NCBI GenBank assembly: GCA_964432875.1
Contig: CAYSPJ010000081.1
Span: 1 to 24,422 of the forward strand
Origin: JACJYE01 sp964432875
GTDB lineage: Bacteria > Bacteroidota > Bacteroidia > Chitinophagales > Saprospiraceae
Reading direction: 5' to 3'
DNA: 24,422 nt
In this document: one piece after another, positions 1 through 5,734 of the stretch
How positions within the stretch are numbered: the stretch's first letter is position 1
Layout of the letters: each line of letters opens with the position of its first letter
The notes under the pieces: model-generated
What the model was told of the DNA's origin: nothing
The model's input: only the letters and a program-made list of their open reading frames with translations
Databases searched by the model: none
Made by a program: the position numbers and the translations under genes

Positions 1-55
1 TGAGCGAGGAGGACATCGTTGAAATACCGCAGAAAGAGCACAAGCCAGCATAGCT
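1..55 (+). repeat. Direct repeat, upstream copy (tRNA-Thr leader plus tRNA 5' end)
   Basis: These 55 bases recur without mismatch at 121-175, giving a 120-base period. The repeated block is 43 bases of leader followed by the first 12 bases of tRNA-Thr (GCCAGCATAGCT). In this copy the tRNA then breaks off into a palindrome; in the second copy it continues as a complete tRNA. More copies may lie to the left of the window. Confidence 0.95.
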
Positions 56-108
56 TCCCGCTTTTACTTAGAAAAAGCGGGAGCCAGAGCAGTCCCGCTT
101 TTTCGGGG
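44..108 (+). pseudogene. Broken 5' half of tRNA-Thr(UGU) interrupted by palindromes
   Basis: Bases 44-55 equal the first 12 bases of the intact tRNA-Thr at 164. A 27-base palindrome (56-82) then stands where the intact gene has CAGTTG. Bases 83-92 (GCCAGAGCAG) resume the tRNA exactly, matching 182-191. A second insertion starting TCCCGCTTTTT (93-108) follows, and the anticodon arm and everything 3' of it are missing. The fragment cannot make a tRNA. The match of two separate tRNA blocks in the right order shows a duplicated tRNA copy with insertions rather than chance similarity. Confidence 0.85.
56..82. repeat. 27-nt palindromic element in tRNA-Thr D-loop position
   Basis: The element starts TCCCGCTTTT and ends AAAAAGCGGGA, so it folds into a hairpin of about 10 base pairs with a short loop. 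It has the same length and ends as the elements at 21680-21706 and 21762-21788, which sit in the same D-loop position of a different tRNA. Its right arm (72-82) can also pair with 93-103 across the tRNA fragment at 83-92, an 11-base-pair stem with a 10-base loop. Confidence 0.85.
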
Positions 109-120
109 TGCCAAGAAACC

Positions 121-175
121 TGAGCGAGGAGGACATCGTTGAAATACCGCAGAAAGAGCACAAGCCAGCATAGCT
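121..175 (+). repeat. Direct repeat, downstream copy leading into intact tRNA-Thr
   Basis: Identical to 1-55. Bases 121-163 form the leader of the intact tRNA-Thr and 164-175 its first 12 bases. I see no TAnnTTTG-type promoter in it, so the promoter of the array is probably further upstream. Confidence 0.95.
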
Positions 176-237
176 CAGTTGGCCAGAGCAGCTGATTTGT
201 AATCAGCGGGTCGGGGGTTCGAATCCCTCTGCTGGCT
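164..237 (+). tRNA. tRNA-Thr (anticodon UGU)
   Basis: A complete cloverleaf: the acceptor stem GCCAGCA pairs with TGCTGGC without mismatch, the D-stem is GCTC/GAGC, the anticodon stem GCTGA/TCAGC holds loop TTTGTAA with anticodon TGT, and the T-arm is GGGGG-TTCGAAT-CCCTC. The discriminator base is T and CCA is not encoded. It is the only intact member of a set of repeated fragments of the same tRNA on both sides, and is presumably the functional gene. Thr, Tyr, Gly, Thr and tuf in this order is a familiar arrangement in Bacteroidota. Confidence 0.95.
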
Positions 238-339
238 CAAAAAGCGGGATAATCAGTCCCGCTAAATTTTCTCGGGAACGCTTGAGCAAAAATTTAGCGG
301 GAGGGGTTCGAGCACGAAGTACATGGAGCGAAGCGGAAT
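222..339 (+). repeat. 118-bp tandem repeat, copy 1 (tRNA-Thr 3' end plus downstream)
   Basis: This unit repeats at 340-457 with a single mismatch (A337 versus G455). It begins inside the T-loop of tRNA-Thr, covers its last 16 bases, and continues through two palindromes and a T-arm fragment. A duplicated tRNA 3' end of this length is also the classic look of an integration (att) site, but no integrase or cargo is present. Confidence 0.95.
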
Positions 340-355
340 AATCCCTCTGCTGGCT
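250..355 (+). pseudogene. Broken 3' half of tRNA-Thr, copy 1
   Basis: Three tRNA-Thr blocks appear in order, separated by foreign sequence: TAATCAG (250-256, 3' side of the anticodon arm), GGGGTTCGA (303-311, T-stem and loop) and AATCCCTCTGCTGGCT (340-355, T-loop to discriminator). A 46-base palindrome (257-302) stands in the variable region and a 28-base insert (312-339) splits the T-loop. It is preceded by AAAAAGCGGGA (239-249), the right arm of the same kind of palindrome that breaks the 5' copy. The 5' half is absent. Confidence 0.8.
257..302. repeat. 46-nt palindromic element in tRNA-Thr variable region, copy 1
   Basis: It starts TCCCGCTAAATTTT and ends AAAATTTAGCGGGA, a perfect 14-base-pair stem with an 18-base loop (271-288). 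The termini match the 27-nt elements; the interior differs. The right arm at 239-249 can also pair with 257-263, so alternative hairpins are possible. Confidence 0.85.
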
Positions 356-367
356 CAAAAAGCGGGA

Positions 368-457
368 TAATCAGTCCCGCTAAATTTTCTCGGGAACGCT
401 TGAGCAAAAATTTAGCGGGAGGGGTTCGAGCACGAAGTACATGGAGCGAAGCGGGAT
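368..457 (+). pseudogene. Broken 3' half of tRNA-Thr, copy 2
   Basis: It carries the same pieces as copy 1: TAATCAG (368-374), palindrome (375-420), GGGGTTCGA (421-429) and the 28-base insert (430-457). It lacks the last 16-base acceptor block, because the sequence diverges at 458. Confidence 0.75.
375..420. repeat. 46-nt palindromic element, copy 2
   Basis: Identical to 257-302, with TCCCGC/GCGGGA ends and a 14-base-pair stem. It lies in the second 118-bp unit. Confidence 0.85.
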
Positions 458-505
458 AACCGCTTTGCAGGTTTAAAAAGCCGAAAGGCTTGTTCTTTGA
501 AAAAT

Positions 506-588
506 GGGGGTGCGCCGAAGTTGGAGAGACGGGGCAGACTGTAAATCTGTTGGCTACGCCTGAATAGGTTCGAATCCTATCACCCCCA
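506..588 (+). tRNA. tRNA-Tyr (anticodon GUA)
   Basis: An 83-nt class II tRNA with acceptor stem GGGGGTG/CACCCCC, anticodon stem GCAGA/TCTGT, loop CTGTAAA with anticodon GTA at 541-543, a long variable arm, T-arm ATAGG-TTCGAAT-CCTAT, and discriminator A. A small hairpin (AAGCC GAAA GGCTT, about 477-490) lies just upstream. The gene is uninterrupted, unlike the neighbouring Thr copies. Confidence 0.97.
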
Positions 589-644
589 CGATTTTGAGTT
601 TTGAGCGCTGGGCTGAATGCAGCCTGGCACACAAAGCCATACAA

Positions 645-717
645 GCGGGCGTAGCTCAGTTGGTAGAGCATCAGCCTTCCAAGCTGAGGGTCGCGGGTTC
701 GAGTCTCGTCGCCCGCT
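645..717 (+). tRNA. tRNA-Gly (anticodon UCC)
   Basis: A 73-nt cloverleaf with acceptor GCGGGCG/CGCCCGC, D-stem GCTC/GAGC, anticodon stem TCAGC/GCTGA with loop CTTCCAA and anticodon TCC at 678-680, a normal T-arm and discriminator T. The 56-nt spacer from tRNA-Tyr contains a short hairpin, GGCTG-AATG-CAGCC. Confidence 0.97.
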
Positions 718-835
718 CGATAAAGCGCTCTTATGTAAATAGAATACATAAAGCATAAGGCGAGCCTGGTCAACATCAGTCATGAGGCGTTTTTGCCCTG
801 CTGAGGCTGCGGAATAGGCTGCCCAAAAGTAGTAA

Positions 836-907
<72 letters not shown>

Positions 908-968
908 CAAAGTTGTGACAAGCACTTTGTTTAACCATTAAATTTCATATCCAAAAAAATTATTACCG

Positions 969-2165
969 ATGGCAAAGGAAGCATTTCAAAGGACCAAGCC
1001 CCACCTTAATGTGGGTACAATAGGCCACGTAGACCACGGTAAGACTACTCTTACTGCTGCGATTACCTATGTCCTTGCCGAACAGGGGCTCGCTGAAAGA
1101 AAAGATTACGACTCTATTGATGCTGCTCCAGAGGAAAAAGAACGGGGCATTACCATCAATACTGCTCACGTAGAATATCAAACGGAGAAGCGCCACTACG
1201 CTCACGTGGATTGCCCAGGCCACGCTGACTACGTCAAGAACATGGTTACGGGTGCTGCACAGATGGACGGCGCTATCCTCGTGGTTGCGGCAACGGACGG
1301 CCCGATGCCCCAAACGCGCGAGCACATCCTCCTGGCTCGTCAGGTTGGCGTACCCAAAATCGTCGTCTTCATGAACAAGGTTGACCTTGTTGATGATGAA
1401 GAAATGTTGGAACTCGTAGAAATGGAAGTGCGCGAACTGCTCGACCAATATGAGTTTGATGGCGACAACGCTTCAGTGATCAAAGGCTCTGCCCTGAAAG
1501 CACTGGAAGGTGATGCAGGTGCTGTTGCGGCTATCATGGAACTGATGAATGCGGTTGACAACGACATCCCTCAGCCGGAGCGCCTCGTTGACCTGCCTTT
1601 CCTGATGCCGGTCGAAGACGTATTCTCAATCACTGGCCGTGGTACCGTAGCTACTGGCCGTATCGAGCGCGGCGTCATCAAAGTTGGCGAGCCGGTCGAA
1701 ATCATCGGTATGATGCCAGAAGGCACCAAGCCGCTGACCTCTACGGTAACCGGCGTGGAAATGTTCCGCAAGCTGCTCGACCGCGGCGAAGCTGGTGACA
1801 ACGCAGGCTTGCTGCTCCGTGGTATTGACAAAGACGATATCAAGCGCGGCCAGGTTATCTGTAAGCCGGGCTCCGTAAAGCCGCACAAGAAATTCAAGTG
1901 CGAGATTTATGTACTGAGCAAGGAAGAAGGTGGCCGCCACACTCCGTTCTTTAACAACTACCGCCCACAGTTTTACTTCCGTACCACTGACGTCACTGGC
2001 TCAGTGAAGCTGCCCGATGGCGTAGAAATGGTAATGCCGGGCGATAACGTATCGCTTGAAGTTGAGCTGCTCAACACCATCGCCATGGAGAGAGGCTTGC
2101 GCTTCGCTATCCGTGAAGGTGGCCGTACCGTAGGTGCAGGCCAGGTGACGGAGATTCTGGATTAA
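969..2165 (+). CDS. tuf: Elongation factor Tu
   Basis: GTPase that delivers aminoacyl-tRNA to the ribosomal A site. The 398-aa product has the usual family length. Motifs seen: P-loop GHVDHGKT (residues 19-26), effector region ending RGITIN, G3 DCPGH (81-85), G4 NKVD (136-139), and the domain II/III sequence up to a C-terminal VTEILD. The start is the ATG in an A-rich context with no Shine-Dalgarno sequence, as is usual in Bacteroidota. It sits between tRNA-Thr(GGU) and tRNA-Trp and opens the secE-nusG-ribosomal protein cluster. A weak TAAATTTC box at 939-946 could be a promoter of its own, but readthrough from the tRNA array is as likely. Confidence 0.99.
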   Translation: MAKEAFQRTKPHLNVGTIGHVDHGKTTLTAAITYVLAEQGLAERKDYDSIDAAPEEKERGITINTAHVEYQTEKRHYAHVDCPGHADYVKNMVTGAAQMDGAILVVAATDGPMPQTREHILLARQVGVPKIVVFMNKVDLVDDEEMLELVEMEVRELLDQYEFDGDNASVIKGSALKALEGDAGAVAAIMELMNAVDNDIPQPERLVDLPFLMPVEDVFSITGRGTVATGRIERGVIKVGEPVEIIGMMPEGTKPLTSTVTGVEMFRKLLDRGEAGDNAGLLLRGIDKDDIKRGQVICKPGSVKPHKKFKCEIYVLSKEEGGRHTPFFNNYRPQFYFRTTDVTGSVKLPDGVEMVMPGDNVSLEVELLNTIAMERGLRFAIREGGRTVGAGQVTEILD

Positions 2166-2191
2166 TACTTTGTTTGAGACATAAAAGTTCA

Positions 2192-2223
2192 GGAAGGTTA
2201 GGCGCATTGCTGCCTAATCTTCC
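2192..2223 (+). promoter_or_regulatory. Intercistronic hairpin between tuf and tRNA-Trp
   Basis: GGAAGGTTAGGC and GCCTAATCTTCC form a 12-base-pair stem with one G-T pair and an 8-base loop. It is followed by TTACCTTT rather than a clean U-run, so it could be a leaky terminator of tuf or a processing signal that frees the tRNA precursor. Confidence 0.65.
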
Positions 2224-2231
2224 TTACCTTT

Positions 2232-2304
2232 ACGGGCATAGCTCAAGTGGTAGAGCGACGGTCTCCAAAACCGTAGGCTGGGGGTTCAAGTCCTCCTGCC
2301 CGTG
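2232..2304 (+). tRNA. tRNA-Trp (anticodon CCA)
   Basis: A 73-nt cloverleaf with acceptor ACGGGCA/TGCCCGT, anticodon stem ACGGT/ACCGT, loop CTCCAAA with anticodon CCA at 2265-2267, and discriminator G. secE starts only 13 nt after its end, so the tRNA must be cut from a shared transcript or followed immediately by translation of secE. Confidence 0.97.
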
Positions 2305-2317
2305 CAAATGACAATCA

Positions 2318-2512
2318 ATGGAAAGGTTAAAACTGTATGTAATCGAAAGCTACAACGAGCTAGTCACTAAAGTGACCTGGCCTACGTGGGCAAACCTTCA
2401 GTCGAGCACTGTCGTGGTTTTGGTAGCTTCTATTCTTCTGGCTCTGATTATCTTCGTCATGGACGCAATTTCCAATGGTTTGTTGGAGCAAATATATAAG
2501 TTGAACAGCTAA
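2318..2512 (+). CDS. secE: Preprotein translocase subunit SecE
   Basis: Small clamp subunit of the SecYEG inner-membrane channel. The 64-aa product is the short, single-helix form found in most bacteria. The conserved amphipathic segment with K-V-T-W-P (residues 18-22) precedes one transmembrane helix (about 29-50). It lies between tRNA-Trp and nusG with only 2 nt before the nusG start, so the pair is cotranscribed. Confidence 0.96.
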   Translation: MERLKLYVIESYNELVTKVTWPTWANLQSSTVVVLVASILLALIIFVMDAISNGLLEQIYKLNS

Positions 2513-2514
2513 GG

Positions 2515-3111
2515 ATGACTGAGGAAAATGGCAAAAACGTGATTGAAGATGCGCTTTCTCCTTCAGGAGAGGAGAAAAAGTGGTACTCTCTACGCGTCAT
2601 CAGTGGGAAAGAACGGAAGATAAAGGAGCGCATCGAAATGGAAGTGGACCGCTCCGGTTGGAGTAGTTTCATTACTCAAATATTGGTGCCTACCGAAAAG
2701 GTTTATAAAATCCGCAATGGGAAAAAGGTCATCTCCGAGCGCAATATTTTGCCCGGCTATATCCTGATTGAAGCCCTTCCGTCTGGCTTGAGTGGCGAAG
2801 TGGTGCAAACGATTGCCAACATCCCTAACGTCATACATTTCCTAGGCCGTGAAAACCCCATCCCGATGCGTGCTAGTGAAGCAAACCGCATGCTGGGCAA
2901 GGTGGATGAGTCTCAGGAAGCCGGGGAAGCGATGATCGAGCCATTTATCATTGGTGAGACCATCAAAATCATCGATGGCCCTTTCAGCGAATTCATTGGC
3001 GATATCCAGGAGATCAATGAAGAGAAGAAAAAGCTCAAGGTCATCGTCAAGATATTCGGCCGCGGTACGGAAGTAGAGCTGAATTTTATGCAGGTGGAAA
3101 AAACATCCTAG
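2515..3111 (+). CDS. nusG: Transcription termination/antitermination factor NusG
   Basis: Binds RNA polymerase and modulates elongation, Rho-dependent termination and coupling to the ribosome. The 198-aa product has an acidic N-terminal extension (1-20), an NGN domain from KKWYSLRV (21 to about 125) with NILPGYI at 77-83, and a C-terminal KOW domain (about 146-198) with GETIKIIDGPF and a late EVELNF strand. It follows secE by 2 nt and precedes rplK, the standard position. Confidence 0.97.
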   Translation: MTEENGKNVIEDALSPSGEEKKWYSLRVISGKERKIKERIEMEVDRSGWSSFITQILVPTEKVYKIRNGKKVISERNILPGYILIEALPSGLSGEVVQTIANIPNVIHFLGRENPIPMRASEANRMLGKVDESQEAGEAMIEPFIIGETIKIIDGPFSEFIGDIQEINEEKKKLKVIVKIFGRGTEVELNFMQVEKTS

Positions 3112-3229
3112 TTTTTTAAAAATACAATTAGAAAAAACAGTTTTGAAGTTGCTTGGCTTCTGTCCGGTTTTCACATACCGGAAGCGCTTCCCCGAAGCAG
3201 GCAGTTGAAAATCGGCTAAACAGAGAAAA
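3112..3229 (+). promoter_or_regulatory. rplK leader; candidate L1 autoregulation site
   Basis: The 118-nt spacer before rplK holds a hairpin TCCGGT (3163-3168) / ACCGGA (3177-3182) with an 8-base loop, followed by the self-complementary GGAAGCGCTTCC. In many bacteria ribosomal protein L1 binds the leader of the L11-L1 mRNA at a mimic of its 23S site. The position fits, but I cannot confirm the L1 motif by eye. No Bacteroidota-type promoter box is evident here. Confidence 0.35.
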
Positions 3230-3691
3230 ATGGCAAAGGAAGTAGATGTATTGATAAAACTTCAGGTTAAGGGTGGCCAGGCCAACCCGGCACCTCCGGT
3301 CGGCCCTGCATTGGGTTCTAAAGGGGTCAACATCATGGAGTTCTGCAAGCGCTTCAACGCTGAAACGCAGGACAAGATGGGGCAGATCGTCCCCGTATTG
3401 ATTACGGTTTTCAAGGACAAGTCCTTCTCTTTTGTAGTCAAGACGACGCCGGCGGCGATCCAGCTGCTGGAAGCGGCCAAGATAAAGAGCGGGTCTCCGG
3501 AGCCCAACCGTAAAAAAGTCGCTACGGTAAGCTGGGATGCTGTGCGCGCCATTGCCGAAAATAAGATGTCTGACCTCAACTGCTTCACCGTAGAATCCGC
3601 GATGAAGATGGTTGCCGGCACCGCCCGCAGCATGGGCTTGAATATCGAAGGCACCCCTCCTTGGGGAGGCGAGCAAGCCAGCGACAACTAA
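3230..3691 (+). CDS. rplK: 50S ribosomal protein L11
   Basis: Component of the GTPase-associated centre of the large subunit, at the base of the L7/L12 stalk. The product is 153 aa, slightly longer than the common 141-147 because of a hydrophilic tail after GGEQ. The N-terminal domain shows PPVGPALGSKGVNI (22-35), the proline-rich L11 signature, and the C-terminal RNA-binding domain runs from about residue 75. The ATG lies in an A-rich context (cagagaaaa). Confidence 0.97.
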   Translation: MAKEVDVLIKLQVKGGQANPAPPVGPALGSKGVNIMEFCKRFNAETQDKMGQIVPVLITVFKDKSFSFVVKTTPAAIQLLEAAKIKSGSPEPNRKKVATVSWDAVRAIAENKMSDLNCFTVESAMKMVAGTARSMGLNIEGTPPWGGEQASDN

Positions 3692-3759
3692 AAGTATTTT
3701 CACAGTAGGGAGCTTTGTTGCTGGACAACAAGGCGCAATCACCTCAAAATTTGATAATC

Positions 3760-4455
3760 ATGGCAAAAGTAAGTAAAAAGCGAGCTGCCGCCGACCAGAA
3801 AGTAAACCGCGATAAGCTCTACTCTCTGGAAGAAGCAATGGAGCTGGTCCGGTCTGTCAACACGACTAAGTTTGACGCCTCGGTCGACCTTCACGTGCGG
3901 CTAGGGGTCGACCCCCGTAAAGCTGACCAGGCTATCCGTGGTACAGCAACCTTGCCTCATGGCACCGGTAAAACTAAAAAAGTGCTGGTATTCTGCACGC
4001 CAGACAAAGTTCAGGAAGCACTGGACGCTGGGGCAGATTATGCTGGCCTGGATGAGTATATCCAACAGGTTTCTGGCGGATGGACGGATGTGGACGTCGT
4101 AATCGCTATGCCGCAAGTCATGGCGCAAGTAGGCCGCTTGGGTAGGATCCTCGGCCCGCGCAACCTCATGCCCAACCCCAAAACAGGTACTGTAACCCAA
4201 GATATTAGCACGGCAGTTTCCGATGTAAAGGGAGGTAAAATCTCCTTCCGCGTCGACAAGTACGGCATCATTCACGCATCCATTGGCCGCGTGTCCTTTG
4301 ATGCGGAAAAGCTGTCGGAAAATGCTAAGGAATTGGTCAATACCTTATCGCGCATGAAGCCCTCCTCGGCAAAGGGCACCTACATGAAATCCATAACCGT
4401 AGCCAGCACCATGAGCCCGGGCATCCGGGTCGATGCTAAAGCGCTGGTAAAGTAA
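3760..4455 (+). CDS. rplA: 50S ribosomal protein L1
   Basis: Forms the L1 stalk and is the probable translational repressor of the L11-L1 unit. From the ATG at 3760 the product is 231 aa, the usual family length, beginning MAKVSKKRAA. The frame is open upstream to a TTG at 3715, but those 15 residues have no family character, so the ATG was chosen. Conserved parts include GTATLPHGTGK and the PKTGTVT segment. It follows rplK by 68 nt and precedes rplJ by 23 nt. Confidence 0.97.
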   Translation: MAKVSKKRAAADQKVNRDKLYSLEEAMELVRSVNTTKFDASVDLHVRLGVDPRKADQAIRGTATLPHGTGKTKKVLVFCTPDKVQEALDAGADYAGLDEYIQQVSGGWTDVDVVIAMPQVMAQVGRLGRILGPRNLMPNPKTGTVTQDISTAVSDVKGGKISFRVDKYGIIHASIGRVSFDAEKLSENAKELVNTLSRMKPSSAKGTYMKSITVASTMSPGIRVDAKALVK

Positions 4456-4478
4456 ACCTTTTCAAAACCTGAAGAGCG

Positions 4479-5006
4479 ATGACTAAAGCAGAAAAGACCG
4501 CTACCATAGAAGAATTGAAGGAAAAGCTGAATACGGTAGAGTACCTCTACATCACCGATTCCTCAACGCTTAGCGTAGCGCAAATCAATAAATTCAGAAG
4601 GATGTGCTTTGAAGGGGGGATCGAGATGCGCGTCGTCAAGAACACCCTGGTCAAGAAAGCGATGGAAAGTATTTCTGAAGAGAAAAACTATGCCGAGCTT
4701 CACGAAGCGCTGAAAGGCCCCACGGCCCTTCTGTTTACCGAAACAGCGAATGCCCCGGCTAAGCTGCTCAAGGAATTCCGCAAGGAAAATGGCCGCCCCC
4801 TGCTCAAGGCCGCTTATATCGATACAGCGGTTTTCCTGGGTGACGACCAGCTCGAGGCCTTGGTTTCCTTGAAATCGAAAGAAGACCTCGTAGGGGAAAT
4901 CATCGGCTTGTTGCAGTCTCCGGCGAAGAACGTCATTGGCGCACTGCAGTCCGGCGGACAAAAACTGATGGGCATCCTCAAAACGCTCGAAGAGCGCGGC
5001 GAGTAA
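4479..5006 (+). CDS. rplJ: 50S ribosomal protein L10
   Basis: Anchors L7/L12 dimers to the ribosome. The 175-aa product has the N-terminal rRNA/L11-binding domain, with MRVVKNTLVKKA at about residues 50-61, GPTALLF, and a C-terminal helix that would carry L7/L12 dimers. Only 23 nt separate it from rplA, so there is no room for a separate L10 leader of the E. coli type. Control of rplJ must come from the upstream mRNA or from the rplJ-rplL spacer. Confidence 0.97.
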   Translation: MTKAEKTATIEELKEKLNTVEYLYITDSSTLSVAQINKFRRMCFEGGIEMRVVKNTLVKKAMESISEEKNYAELHEALKGPTALLFTETANAPAKLLKEFRKENGRPLLKAAYIDTAVFLGDDQLEALVSLKSKEDLVGEIIGLLQSPAKNVIGALQSGGQKLMGILKTLEERGE

Positions 5007-5010
5007 AACT

Positions 5011-5072
5011 AGCTATTGGCATAATTGGCTGTGCTGCTCCTGAAAATGCAATCACCGCCTTTGCCAACAGCT
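5011..5072 (+). promoter_or_regulatory. Inverted repeat in rplJ-rplL spacer
   Basis: AGCTATTGGC (5011-5020) and GCCAACAGCT (5063-5072) are complementary over 10 bases with one mismatch and enclose 42 nt. The 138-nt spacer is long for this operon, and the structure could help raise rplL expression (four or more L7/L12 copies are needed per L10) by processing or stabilising the mRNA. This is inference. Confidence 0.35.
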
Positions 5073-5144
5073 CTCAAACACGGCTTCCAAGCTGTACGCA
5101 TCATATATTTATTAACAACGTACAACTTTTAAAAAATTTTTACA

Positions 5145-5531
5145 ATGGCAGATCTCAAAGCGTTTGCAGAACAGTTGGTTAACCTGACGGTTAAAGAAGT
5201 AAATGAATTAGCATCCATACTTAAGGACGATTATGGTATCGAACCGGCTGCTGCTGCAGTCGCAGTTGCTGCTGGCCCTGCCGCTGGCGGCGGAGCTGAT
5301 GCTCCTGCTGCGGTAGAAAAGACCGAATTCGACGTCATCCTCAAGTCAGGCGGCGCTCAGAAACTCAAGGTGGTGAAAGAGGTGAAAGCTATGCTCAACC
5401 TCGGCTTGAAAGAAGCTAAAGACCTCGTTGACGGTGCTCCGGGCGTACTGAAAGAAGGCGTTTCTAAGGATGAAGCTGAAAAAATCAAAGCTGCCCTGGA
5501 AGAGGCAGGTGCTGAAATCGAACTGAAATAA
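5145..5531 (+). CDS. rplL: 50S ribosomal protein L7/L12
   Basis: Flexible stalk protein that recruits translation GTPases. The 128-aa product has the N-terminal dimerisation helices (1-30), an alanine/glycine-rich hinge (about 33-57) and the globular C-terminal domain (59-128) with EFDVILKSGG and the conserved factor-binding helix GLKEAKDLVDGAP. The start context is extremely A/T-rich. Confidence 0.98.
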   Translation: MADLKAFAEQLVNLTVKEVNELASILKDDYGIEPAAAAVAVAAGPAAGGGADAPAAVEKTEFDVILKSGGAQKLKVVKEVKAMLNLGLKEAKDLVDGAPGVLKEGVSKDEAEKIKAALEEAGAEIELK

Positions 5532-5574
5532 GCGCCATCTTTCCAAGCTTTCCGGGAAATTGCCTTCCGGGACG

Positions 5575-5621
5575 CGACAAGGCTTAGCAAGTTGTGCAAC
5601 AACTGGCTAAGCCTATTGTCG
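5575..5621 (+). promoter_or_regulatory. Long hairpin between rplL and rpoB
   Basis: CGACAAGGCTTAGC pairs with GCTAAGCC plus TTGTCG across a 2-base bulge, and the interior AGTTG/CAACT adds an inner stem. The total is about 19 base pairs in 47 nt. No U-run follows. In E. coli the equivalent spacer holds an attenuator and an RNase III site that set the ribosomal-protein to polymerase ratio; a similar role here is inferred from position and shape. Confidence 0.6.
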
Positions 5622-5734
5622 TATAATTATATGAGTTGGCATTGAACTTTTTTACCTGATTTTGGGTATTATAACAGCATTGGGCAACTTCATAGAACGC
5701 TATGAGCTGCCGGTAATATAAACTCATTTTACCA

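Larger units (their letters stand above)
340..457 (+). repeat. 118-bp tandem repeat, copy 2
   Basis: Second copy of 222-339 with one mismatch. After 457 the sequence leaves the repeat, so the final 3' tRNA end is not repeated a third time. Confidence 0.95.

Noticed and set aside
1..457. CRISPR-like array reading of the repeats
   Set aside because: Repeats are few, of unequal length (120 and 118 bp periods) and made of tRNA pieces; there are no unique spacers of constant size and no cas genes.
1..457. Group I or archaeal-type tRNA intron
   Set aside because: The inserts are too short for group I introns, lie in D-loop, variable and T-loop positions rather than the anticodon loop, and an intact tRNA-Thr is present alongside.
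3715..3759. TTG start extending rplA by 15 residues
   Set aside because: L1 proteins begin near MAKVSKK; the extension has no family character.
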